Assembly: GCA_025924275.1 (NCBI GenBank) | Contig: JAICEH010000027.1 | Location: forward strand, 1-13,799 | Source: Gemmatimonadales bacterium | GTDB lineage: Bacteria > Gemmatimonadota > Gemmatimonadetes > Gemmatimonadales > GWC2-71-9 | Length of the DNA stretch: 13,799 nucleotides | Direction of reading: 5' to 3' | Shown here: in pieces, positions 1 to 5,390 of the stretch | How positions within the stretch are numbered: the stretch's first letter is position 1 | Layout: each line of letters opens with the position of its first letter | Notes under the pieces: generated by a model | Databases searched by the model: none | What the model was told of the DNA's origin: nothing | What the model saw: the letters and a program-made list of their open reading frames with translations, nothing else | Program-made: the position numbers and the translations under genes

Positions 1-73
1 AGCGGGCGACGGGACTCGAACCCGCGACCCTCAGCTTGGAAGGCTGACGCTCTACCAACTGAGCTACGCCCGC
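1..73 (-). tRNA. tRNA-Gly (anticodon UCC)
   Basis: On the minus strand this folds as a complete cloverleaf. The 7-bp acceptor stem is GCGGGCG/CGCCCGC, the D arm contains AGCTCAGTTGGTAGAGC, the anticodon loop CTTCCAA gives anticodon TCC, and the T arm contains GGTTCGAGTCC. The discriminator base is U, as is usual for bacterial tRNA-Gly. The gene reaches base 1, so whether CCA is encoded cannot be seen. It is the last visible member of the Thr-Tyr-Gly cluster. Confidence 0.97.
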
Positions 74-162
74 AGCACGTCCCGCGTCACGAGTCGCGAG
101 CTCTCGCGGGCCCGGCCTCCCGATGCCACTCGCGACTCGCGACCCGCGACTCGCGCCTGCAG
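74..162. repeat. tRNA spacer with 7-bp tandem repeat and inverted arms
   Basis: The spacer between tRNA-Tyr and tRNA-Gly holds three and a half tandem copies of a 7-bp unit, CGCGACT/CGCGACC, at 131-155. A reverse-complementary arm lies at 84-100. The core pairing is a perfect 10 bp (91-100 with 129-138) and extends imperfectly, with a loop of about 28 nt (101-128). In the tRNA precursor this would form a long GC-rich hairpin, which could be an RNase processing signal, a partial terminator, or a member of a genome-wide intergenic repeat family. The hairpin is seen directly; the role is unknown. Confidence 0.75.
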
Positions 163-247
163 TGGTGGGGGTAGGATTCGAACCTACGTAGGGCGTGAGC
201 CCGGCAGATTTACAGTCTGCTGCCATTAGCCACTCGGCCACCCCACC
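163..247 (-). tRNA. tRNA-Tyr (anticodon GUA)
   Basis: This is an 85-nt class II tRNA on the minus strand with a long variable arm. The acceptor stem is GGTGGGG/CCCCACC with discriminator A. The anticodon loop CTGTAAA gives GTA, and the T arm contains GGTTCGAATCC. The three bases after the discriminator are CTG, so CCA is not encoded and must be added by the CCA-adding enzyme. It sits between tRNA-Thr and tRNA-Gly in one likely transcript. Confidence 0.97.
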
Positions 248-279
248 TGACCCACCCGGCACGCCCCCGCCACGCACGC

Positions 280-355
280 TGGAGCTGACGCCGGGACTCG
301 AACCCGGAACCTGCCGATTACAAATCGGCTGCTCCACCAGTTGAGCTACGTCAGC
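280..355 (-). tRNA. tRNA-Thr (anticodon UGU), CCA encoded
   Basis: The mature tRNA body is 283-355 on the minus strand. The acceptor stem is GCTGACG/CGTCAGC, the anticodon loop TTTGTAA gives TGT, and the T arm contains GGTTCGAGTCC. The discriminator is U, followed directly by CCA at 282-280, so this gene encodes its own CCA whereas the adjacent tRNA-Tyr does not. It is the promoter-proximal gene of the cluster, with only 3 nt between its 5' end and a leader hairpin. Confidence 0.96.
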
Positions 356-358
356 TTG

Positions 359-378
359 CTGCCGCCAAAAATCGGCAG
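359..378 (-). other. leader hairpin directly before tRNA-Thr
   Basis: On the minus strand CTGCCG (378-373) pairs perfectly with CGGCAG (364-359) across an 8-nt, U-rich loop. It starts about where transcription from the promoter at 385-413 should begin and ends 3 nt before the tRNA. The whole 5' leader is therefore predicted to be one hairpin, which may guide RNase P or protect the 5' end. The structure is visible; the function is inferred. Confidence 0.5.
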
Positions 379-384
379 ACTCGT

Positions 385-413
385 ATCTTACACGGAGTTG
401 CGCGAGGGGTCAA
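385..413 (-). promoter_or_regulatory. sigma-70-like promoter of the tRNA cluster
   Basis: The minus strand shows TTGACC (413-408), a 17-nt spacer and TAAGAT (390-385). The -35 box matches TTGACA at five of six positions and the spacer length is optimal; the -10 box matches four of six. The predicted start is near 378, giving a leader of about 23 nt before tRNA-Thr. The -35 box contains the cysS stop codon (TGA at 412-410), so the promoter is built on the end of that gene. Confidence 0.65.
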
Positions 414-1948
414 CTCCCGCGGAACACCACTTCCACCGCCCCGTCCTTCCGGTCCCGCACCTCGTACCCGGCCGCCCCCAGGAACCCCCGGATCCGGTCC
501 GCCTCGGGGTAGTCCCGGCGCGCCTTCGCCTCCAACCGGCGACGCGCCCAGTGCTCGGCCCACGCCGCGGCCCGGCCACGCTCCCCGGGCGGGGTCTCGT
601 CCCAGACGGCGGCTCCCGCCTCGTCCGAGACGCGGGCCCCTCCGGCGACCTCGAGCTGCAGCCGACGCCCCTCCACCGGAGTCGCCACCCCGAGAACCTG
701 CTCGGCCAGCGACCAGGCGGCCGCCATCCGAGCCCCCGGCGTCTCGCCCAGGTCGAGCAGCCGGTTGGCCTCGCGCGCGAGATCGAAGAGGGCCCCAAGT
801 GCTTGCGGGGCATTGAGATCCTCATCGAGGGCCGCCCCGAAGGCCGCCTCGAAGCGCCCCGCCGCAACCACGAACGCCGGGGCCTCCGGTTGCAGCGACC
901 CGCTGCCGGCCGCCAGCCCCTCGGCGAGCCGGGCCCCGAACTCGCCCAGCCGCCGGCTTCCCTCCCGGGCGGCCGTCAGCGCCTCGTCGGTCAGGTCCAG
1001 GGTCTGGCGGTAGTGGGTGGTGCAGCAGAGCAGCCGGAACGCCTGGGGAGGCACCCCGTCCTCCCGCAGGTCCCGGACGGTGGTCACGTTCCCCCACCGC
1101 TTGGACATCTTGGTGCCCCGGATGTTCAGGAACTCCCCGTGCATCCAGATCCGGGCGAACTCCCCCTCGCCGGTGTGGGCGCAGCTCTGGGCGATCTCGT
1201 CCTCGTGGTGCGGGAAGATCAGGTCCACCCCGCCGGCGTGGATGTCCAGCACCCGCACCCCGAACCGCTCCCCGACCAGTGCCAGGGCCATCGCCGAGCA
1301 TTCCAGGTGCCATCCGGGCCGGCCCCGGCCGAAGGGCGTGTCCCAGGCCGCACCCACCCGCTCGTCCTCCTCGCGCGCCGCCTTCCAGAGCACGAAGTCC
1401 TGCGCATCCTCCTTGGCGTACTCGTCGGCGGAGACCCGGCCGCTGCCGCCGGTGCGGAGCTCCCGCGTGTCGAGCCGGCTGAGGCGGCCGTAGCCCGGGA
1501 AGCGCGCGATGGAGAAGTAGACCGAGCCGTCGTCGCCCCGGTACGCCACGCCCTTCGCGAGGAGGGACTCCACCAGGGTCACCATCTGCGGCACGAAGTC
1601 CGTGGCCCGGGGCTCGGCGTGGGGCGGCCGGATGCCCAGCCAGTCGCGGTCCTCGTGGAAGGCGTCCACGAACTGGCCCACGTGCTCCCGGAGCGGGCGC
1701 CCCGCCGCCAGGGCCCCCCGGATCGTCTTGTCGTCCACGTCGGTCAGGTTCATCACGTGGAAGACGTCGAGGCCGCGGGCCTCGAGCCACCGTCGCAGCA
1801 GGTCCTCGAAGAGGAACGTCCGGAAGTTCCCCACGTGGGCGTAGTTGTAGACCGTGGGGCCGCAGGTGTAGAGCGTCACCCGGGGCGGCGCCAGGGGTTC
1901 CAGGTCCACCACCGCGCGCCGCATCGTGTCGTACAGCCGGATCGTCAT
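410..1948 (-). CDS. cysS: cysteinyl-tRNA synthetase
   Basis: This 512-aa class I aminoacyl-tRNA synthetase charges tRNA-Cys with cysteine in the cytoplasm. The N-terminal CGPTVY stretch carries C29, the HIGH motif appears as HVGN (38-41), and WHLEC gives C217. FPHHEDE (about 245-251) supplies the remaining zinc-site ligands, matching the Cys/Cys/His/Glu zinc site of the family. The KMSKS loop reads KMSKR at 280-284, a one-residue variant. The length is slightly above the roughly 460-490 aa usual for bacteria, and the C-terminal region has the expected helical anticodon-binding character. The start ATG overlaps the upstream mscS-like stop by 4 bp (ATGA), implying translational coupling. An in-frame longer ORF upstream is only the antisense-like shadow of the channel gene. 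The stop codon is part of the following tRNA promoter. Confidence 0.97.
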   Translation of the reverse strand: MTIRLYDTMRRAVVDLEPLAPPRVTLYTCGPTVYNYAHVGNFRTFLFEDLLRRWLEARGLDVFHVMNLTDVDDKTIRGALAAGRPLREHVGQFVDAFHEDRDWLGIRPPHAEPRATDFVPQMVTLVESLLAKGVAYRGDDGSVYFSIARFPGYGRLSRLDTRELRTGGSGRVSADEYAKEDAQDFVLWKAAREEDERVGAAWDTPFGRGRPGWHLECSAMALALVGERFGVRVLDIHAGGVDLIFPHHEDEIAQSCAHTGEGEFARIWMHGEFLNIRGTKMSKRWGNVTTVRDLREDGVPPQAFRLLCCTTHYRQTLDLTDEALTAAREGSRRLGEFGARLAEGLAAGSGSLQPEAPAFVVAAGRFEAAFGAALDEDLNAPQALGALFDLAREANRLLDLGETPGARMAAAWSLAEQVLGVATPVEGRRLQLEVAGGARVSDEAGAAVWDETPPGERGRAAAWAEHWARRRLEAKARRDYPEADRIRGFLGAAGYEVRDRKDGAVEVVFRGS

Positions 1949-2895
1949 TCGGTCCCCCCGACGGCGGCCCGTGCCGCGGCGTCCGCGACCCCCGGCAGCC
2001 CGGGCGCCTGGTCCACCCGCACGTGCACCGAGCGCTGCGGGAAGGGGATCTCGATCCCCTCCCGGTCGAGGCGGTTCTTGAACCGGCGCCGGAGCTCGCG
2101 GCCCACCGCCCACTGCTGGCCGGGTCGGGTGCGCGTGACGGTGCGGATGGTGACCGCGCTGTCGCCCAGGGCCTCGACTCCCCAGACCTCGGGCGGCCCG
2201 TCCAGCATCAGCGCCCACTCCTCGTCCTGCGCGAAGCTCCCGACTTCGTCCCGCAGGACGTCCATCGCGCGGTCCACGTCGGTGCCGTACGCCACCGCGA
2301 CCTCGACCACCGCGCGAGACCAGCCGCGCGTCCGGTTGCTCACCGCGGTGATCGTCCCGTTGGGAATGGAGTGGAGCGTGCCGTCGAGCGAGCGCACCTG
2401 GGTGAGGCGGAGGGTCATCCGCTCCACCACCCCCGAGCGGTTCTCGATGTCCACCACGTCCCCCACCGAGAACTGGTCCTCCAGGAGGATGAAGAACCCG
2501 GCGAAGAAGTCCTTGACGAGGCTCTGGGCGCCGAAGGAGACCGCCAAGCCGAGCACGCCGGCCCCCGCCAGGAGCGGGGTGACGTTCACGAACACGCCGA
2601 GGCTGAGGATGAGCGCGAAGGTCAGGACGACGAAGAGGCCGACGCTCTTGAAGAGCTGCGCCAGGGTGTACCCGCGCTTCTCCTTGAGGGTCATGTACCG
2701 GTCGTCGCCGTCGTCCACCGCCTTCACGATCCGCCGGGCGAGGAGGTTGACCCCCTTCACGACCAGCCACGCGACCAGCCAGATCGCGACCAGCCGGAGG
2801 CTCCGCCGGAGGAGGAGCCCGGCGTCGATCTCGAGCATCTCCGCGAGCCGACGGAGCAGGCCCGGCAAGGCGAACGACAGGGTGTGGAGGAGCAT
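1945..2895 (-). CDS. MscS-family mechanosensitive ion channel
   Basis: This 316-aa inner-membrane protein is of the small-conductance mechanosensitive channel family, which opens under membrane tension during hypo-osmotic shock. Hydrophobic segments lie near residues 32-52, 82-101 and 105-125. The last continues into the conserved pore helix and beta domain (LAVSFGAQSLVKDF, then ILLEDQFSVGDVVDI), followed by the IPNG signature near 177-180 and a C-terminal alpha/beta cytoplasmic domain. The length fits three-TM MscS proteins (about 280-320 aa). No strong Shine-Dalgarno is visible before the ATG. The gene overlaps cysS by 4 bp, an unusual pairing of a membrane safety valve with a housekeeping synthetase. 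The exact subfamily (MscS, YnaI-like or other) cannot be fixed by eye. Confidence 0.93.
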   Translation of the reverse strand: MLLHTLSFALPGLLRRLAEMLEIDAGLLLRRSLRLVAIWLVAWLVVKGVNLLARRIVKAVDDGDDRYMTLKEKRGYTLAQLFKSVGLFVVLTFALILSLGVFVNVTPLLAGAGVLGLAVSFGAQSLVKDFFAGFFILLEDQFSVGDVVDIENRSGVVERMTLRLTQVRSLDGTLHSIPNGTITAVSNRTRGWSRAVVEVAVAYGTDVDRAMDVLRDEVGSFAQDEEWALMLDGPPEVWGVEALGDSAVTIRTVTRTRPGQQWAVGRELRRRFKNRLDREGIEIPFPQRSVHVRVDQAPGLPGVADAAARAAVGGTE

Positions 2896-2978
2896 CGCGT
2901 GGTTCCGTGTGGCGGCGAGCGGAACCCGGAACCTACGGCGGGCGCGGAGCGGGGGTCAACCGGCCCCGGGGGCCGGGC
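2896..2978 (-). promoter_or_regulatory. spacer with possible promoter and GGTTCC/GGAACC repeats before mscS-like gene
   Basis: On the minus strand TTGACC at 2959-2954 is followed, 18 nt later, by TAGGTT (2935-2930). The -35 box is good and the -10 box weak. Between this and the ATG, GGAACC occurs at 2921-2926 and 2928-2933 and its complement GGTTCC at 2901-2906. This gives a 6-bp inverted repeat with a 14-nt loop in the predicted 5' leader. It could be an operator or RNA hairpin; the evidence is only pattern-based. Confidence 0.3.
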
Positions 2979-3176
2979 TCAACGTGCGGGGAGCACCGTC
3001 GAGGCGAGGACCGGGAGGCCCAGGGCCAGGCACTCGGCGAGCACCGCCTCCGGAGAGCTCTCCCCCAGCCGGAGGAGCAGGCCGTGGGGGACGACCTCGG
3101 GCTCGACCCGGTGGGCGGCGCGGAGGCGGCAGAGGGCCGTGGGCGACGGGGGGGAGGGGAGGCGGACGATCAGCAT
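2979..3176 (-). CDS. small hypothetical protein (65 aa)
   Basis: I do not recognise this protein. It is 65 aa from ATG 3176, or 68 aa from GTG 3185. Reading its codons, nearly every third position is G or C, and the product alternates hydrophobic and charged residues (VEPEVV, GLLLRLGESSPEAVLAECL, LPVLASTVLP). This resembles a small alpha/beta domain rather than random shadow sequence. It lies between the MgtC/DUF4010 gene and the mscS-like gene on the same strand. A strong hairpin (3186-3202) abuts the GTG, so I prefer the ATG nine bases downstream, although neither start has a clear ribosome-binding site. No signal peptide or membrane segment is seen. Confidence 0.5.
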   Translation of the reverse strand: MLIVRLPSPPSPTALCRLRAAHRVEPEVVPHGLLLRLGESSPEAVLAECLALGLPVLASTVLPAR

Positions 3177-3185
3177 GGCGGACAC

Positions 3186-3202
3186 GGCCCCACGCTGGGG
3201 CC
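3186..3202 (-). terminator. perfect hairpin downstream of MgtC/DUF4010 gene
   Basis: GGCCCCA (3186-3192) and TGGGGCC (3196-3202) form a 7-bp perfect stem with a 3-nt loop. It lies about 77 nt after the MgtC/DUF4010 stop and directly before the small ORF. There is no U-tract, so it would be an atypical terminator or attenuator, or a translation-blocking structure for the small ORF. Confidence 0.35.
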
Positions 3203-3212
3203 ACCGCGATCC

Positions 3213-3230
3213 CGGCCGGGAACCCGGCCG
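3213..3230 (-). terminator. second perfect hairpin downstream of MgtC/DUF4010 gene
   Basis: CGGCCGGG (3213-3220) and CCCGGCCG (3223-3230) are perfect 8-bp inverted repeats separated by AA. They lie about 49 nt after the MgtC/DUF4010 stop. Together with the next hairpin (3186-3202) they make a tandem structured region. No U-run follows; termination is possible but unproven. Confidence 0.3.
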
Positions 3231-3278
3231 CCGCCGACGGGCACCGGAATCCCCGCGACGGCTGGGCCCGGGGTGCGG

Positions 3279-4541
3279 TCAGCCGAGGAGCAGGACGCCC
3301 GTCGCGGTGGCCGCCGCGAGGAGCAGCAGCCCGATCGCGGCGAGCCGGCGGTACTCCCCCCGGCCCAGCCACAGGGCGAGGGCGAGCTTCATCACCCCGT
3401 TGCTGGTCAGCCCGACTCCGATCGCGGCGGCAGCCATCGTGAGACCCCCCGCCACCTCCGGCCGGGTGGCCATGGACACGGTCAGGGCATCGGTGTCGGT
3501 GAGGCCGAGGAGCGCCGCCAGCCAGAGCACGCCGGTGCCGCCCACCCGATCGCCCACCACCTCGACGGCGAGGAAGGCCGCCTGCAGCAGCACCGCCAGC
3601 CGGATGGCGCTGCCCAGCCGGAGCGGGCTCCCCCCGAGGCTCTCGGTTTCCCCGCCCTCGGGCGGCACCCGTCGGAGCTCGCGCAGGACGATCGCCGTGC
3701 CGACCAGCGCCGGGAGCACGATCGCCGGGAGGAGGTGGCGCGCCACCCGCGGATCGAGGACGGCCGTGATCACGCCGATCCGTGCGTAGAGGACCGTGGA
3801 GGCGGCCACCACCCCGAGGGCCAGGGCGCGGCCAGAGGCGGGCTCGTCCCGGCTTCGCCGGCTGAAGACCGCGGTGACGCCGGTGGACGAGACCAGCCCC
3901 CCGAGCGCGCCGGTGACCGCATACCCACGGCCCTCGCCCACCGAACGCCGGAGGAGGTAGCCGGCGAAGTTCAGGCCGGAAAAGACCAGGACGAGGGCCC
4001 ACAGGCCCCGCGGCCGGACGGCGTCATAGGGTCCGTAGGGGCCGGCGGGCAGGAGCGGGAGGATGACCAGCGCGAGCACGGCGAACTGGAGGGCCGCACG
4101 GAGCGTCGGCTCGCCGATCCGGCGGACGAAGCCGTGGATCCGGCCCTTCTCGCTGAGCGCCAGCACCACGACCGCGGTGGCCCCGGCGGCCAGCTCGACC
4201 CGGCCGAGGCCCGCCAGGACCCCGAGGGCCAGTACGGCCAGTGCCGCAACCTCGGTCGTGGCGTCGAGGTCCTCGGGATCGCGGCGGACGGCCATGACCC
4301 AGGCGGAGATGGCGAAGGCGCCGAGGGAGCCGAGGATCACGACCGCCGGCGCCGTGTGGCCGAGGTCGGCCAGCCAGCCCCCCACGCCGGCCGAGAGTCC
4401 GAACAGGAAGAAGGTCCGGATGCCGGCGAACCGGCCCTCGGGCCCCGAGGCGTGACCCGACCACTCCCGCTCCATCCCGACGCCGATGCCGGCCAGGGAG
4501 GCCACCGCGAGCCGCACCACCACGTCGAGGGCTTCGGTCAT
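3279..4541 (-). CDS. MgtC/SapB-DUF4010 family membrane protein
   Basis: This 420-aa polytopic membrane protein has an N-terminal MgtC/SapB-like domain (about residues 5-140) with the characteristic GIGVGMEREW and AGIRTF motifs. A C-terminal DUF4010-type domain (about 165-415) contains GALGGLVSSTGVTAVF, GLTDTDALTVSMA and a late LTSNGVMKLALA segment. About a dozen hydrophobic helices are visible. MgtC-domain proteins are linked to growth under low magnesium and to membrane-energy control; the function of DUF4010 fusions is not established. GGGAGGG sits 6 nt before the ATG. The gene begins 20 nt after the USP stop, so the two are probably co-transcribed as a stress/membrane-homeostasis pair. The family call is secure; substrate and role are not. 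Confidence 0.92.
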   Translation of the reverse strand: MTEALDVVVRLAVASLAGIGVGMEREWSGHASGPEGRFAGIRTFFLFGLSAGVGGWLADLGHTAPAVVILGSLGAFAISAWVMAVRRDPEDLDATTEVAALAVLALGVLAGLGRVELAAGATAVVVLALSEKGRIHGFVRRIGEPTLRAALQFAVLALVILPLLPAGPYGPYDAVRPRGLWALVLVFSGLNFAGYLLRRSVGEGRGYAVTGALGGLVSSTGVTAVFSRRSRDEPASGRALALGVVAASTVLYARIGVITAVLDPRVARHLLPAIVLPALVGTAIVLRELRRVPPEGGETESLGGSPLRLGSAIRLAVLLQAAFLAVEVVGDRVGGTGVLWLAALLGLTDTDALTVSMATRPEVAGGLTMAAAAIGVGLTSNGVMKLALALWLGRGEYRRLAAIGLLLLAAATATGVLLLG

Positions 4542-4561
4542 CCGTCGCCCTCCCGGGCGCT

Positions 4562-5287
4562 TCAGAGCGGGACGGTGAGCAGCGCGGTCGGCGCCTCCCG
4601 CACCAGGTGGTGGGAGACGCCCTCCTGCTCGACCCCGCCCAGCTGGCCGCCGCGATGCACGCCGAACGCGATCGCATCCGCGCCCACCTCGGCGGCCTCG
4701 GCGAGAATCTCGGTCGAGAAGACCCCCTCGCGCCAGCGGTGGAGCCCGTGGCCCGCGTCGTTACGGCCCGGACCGGTGTCCACCCTGGGCTGGCGCCGCG
4801 GGTGCCCGGGCGCCGTCGCGGCGGCGCGACGGACCGTGACCGAGCGGAGCTCGGCGCCGACCGCGGCGGCGAAGGCCTCCGTGAAGGCACGCACCGCGCC
4901 GCCCCTTGGCCCGGGATCGAGGGCGAGGAGGATGCGGCGGAGCCCGGTGACGTGGGTGGGGATGAGCAGACAGGGTACCCGGCTCCGCCGGACCACGGCG
5001 TCGCCGGTGGCGCCGAGCGGAGGACCGGACGGGCTCCGGGGCCTGCGGCCGAGCACGAGGAGCTCGGCCCCCACCGACTCCGCGTAGCGCGGCAGCTCGA
5101 TGCCGGGAACTCCGGGGATCCGGCGTGATCCCTCGGGCACCAGGACGGCGCCGTCGGCGCTCACCCCCGTCAGGCGGGCACCGCACCGGCTGGCGAGGTC
5201 GGCGGCGACCAGCTGCGCGTGCTCGCTCTCGGGGGACCCGTCCAGCCCGATGGCGAAGAGGCCGAAGTCCCGCGGCACTGGAGCCAT
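4562..5287 (-). CDS. tandem universal stress protein (UspA-like)
   Basis: This 241-aa cytoplasmic protein appears to hold two UspA-like units. Unit one (about 8-112) begins FGLFAIGLDGSPESEHA, has a shortened middle, then LLVLGRRPRS and a VPCLLIP strand. Unit two (about 115-241) begins LRRILLALDPG and ends ADAIAFGVHRGG, then PTALLTVPL. Tandem USPs are usually about 280-300 aa, so both units are compact. The ATP-binding signature (GxxG-9x-G[S/T]) is degenerate in each unit, with GATGD and EGVSHH in place of a GS core, so nucleotide binding may be lost. The start is the ATG at MAPVPRD; longer in-frame starts run into the divergent promoter region and the neighbouring kinase. It heads the minus-strand unit and diverges from the heme-GAF-type kinase, a context recalling DosR-regulated USPs. 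Confidence 0.85.
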   Translation of the reverse strand: MAPVPRDFGLFAIGLDGSPESEHAQLVAADLASRCGARLTGVSADGAVLVPEGSRRIPGVPGIELPRYAESVGAELLVLGRRPRSPSGPPLGATGDAVVRRSRVPCLLIPTHVTGLRRILLALDPGPRGGAVRAFTEAFAAAVGAELRSVTVRRAAATAPGHPRRQPRVDTGPGRNDAGHGLHRWREGVFSTEILAEAAEVGADAIAFGVHRGGQLGGVEQEGVSHHLVREAPTALLTVPL

Positions 5288-5354
5288 GACCCGCAAGCTG
5301 CCGGCCGGGCGATGAAGGAAGCGTGAGCGGCGGAGCAAGATCGGGGCGCCCCCT

Positions 5355-5390
5355 CGCCGGCCGCACCGGCGGCGAGTAGAATCGCCCTTC
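5355..5390 (+). promoter_or_regulatory. candidate promoter and operator before the sensor kinase
   Basis: TAGAAT at 5377-5382 matches the -10 consensus at five of six positions and lies 8 nt before the kinase ATG at 5391, so transcription would be leaderless or nearly so. No convincing -35 box is present. Just upstream CGCCGG (5355-5360) and CCGGCG (5366-5371) form an inverted repeat where an activator or repressor might bind. There is no Shine-Dalgarno before the ATG, which agrees with a leaderless start. Confidence 0.4.

Noticed and set aside
131..155. CRISPR-like short tandem repeat
   Set aside because: Units are only 7 bp with no spacers; this is a simple microrepeat.
341..3442. 1033-aa plus-strand open frame opposite cysS and the channel gene, with similar overlapping long frames (2023-3789, 2907-5087)
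   Set aside because: Pro/Arg/Gly/Ala-rich products without domains, running antisense to clearly recognisable genes; long stop-free shadows are expected at this G+C content.
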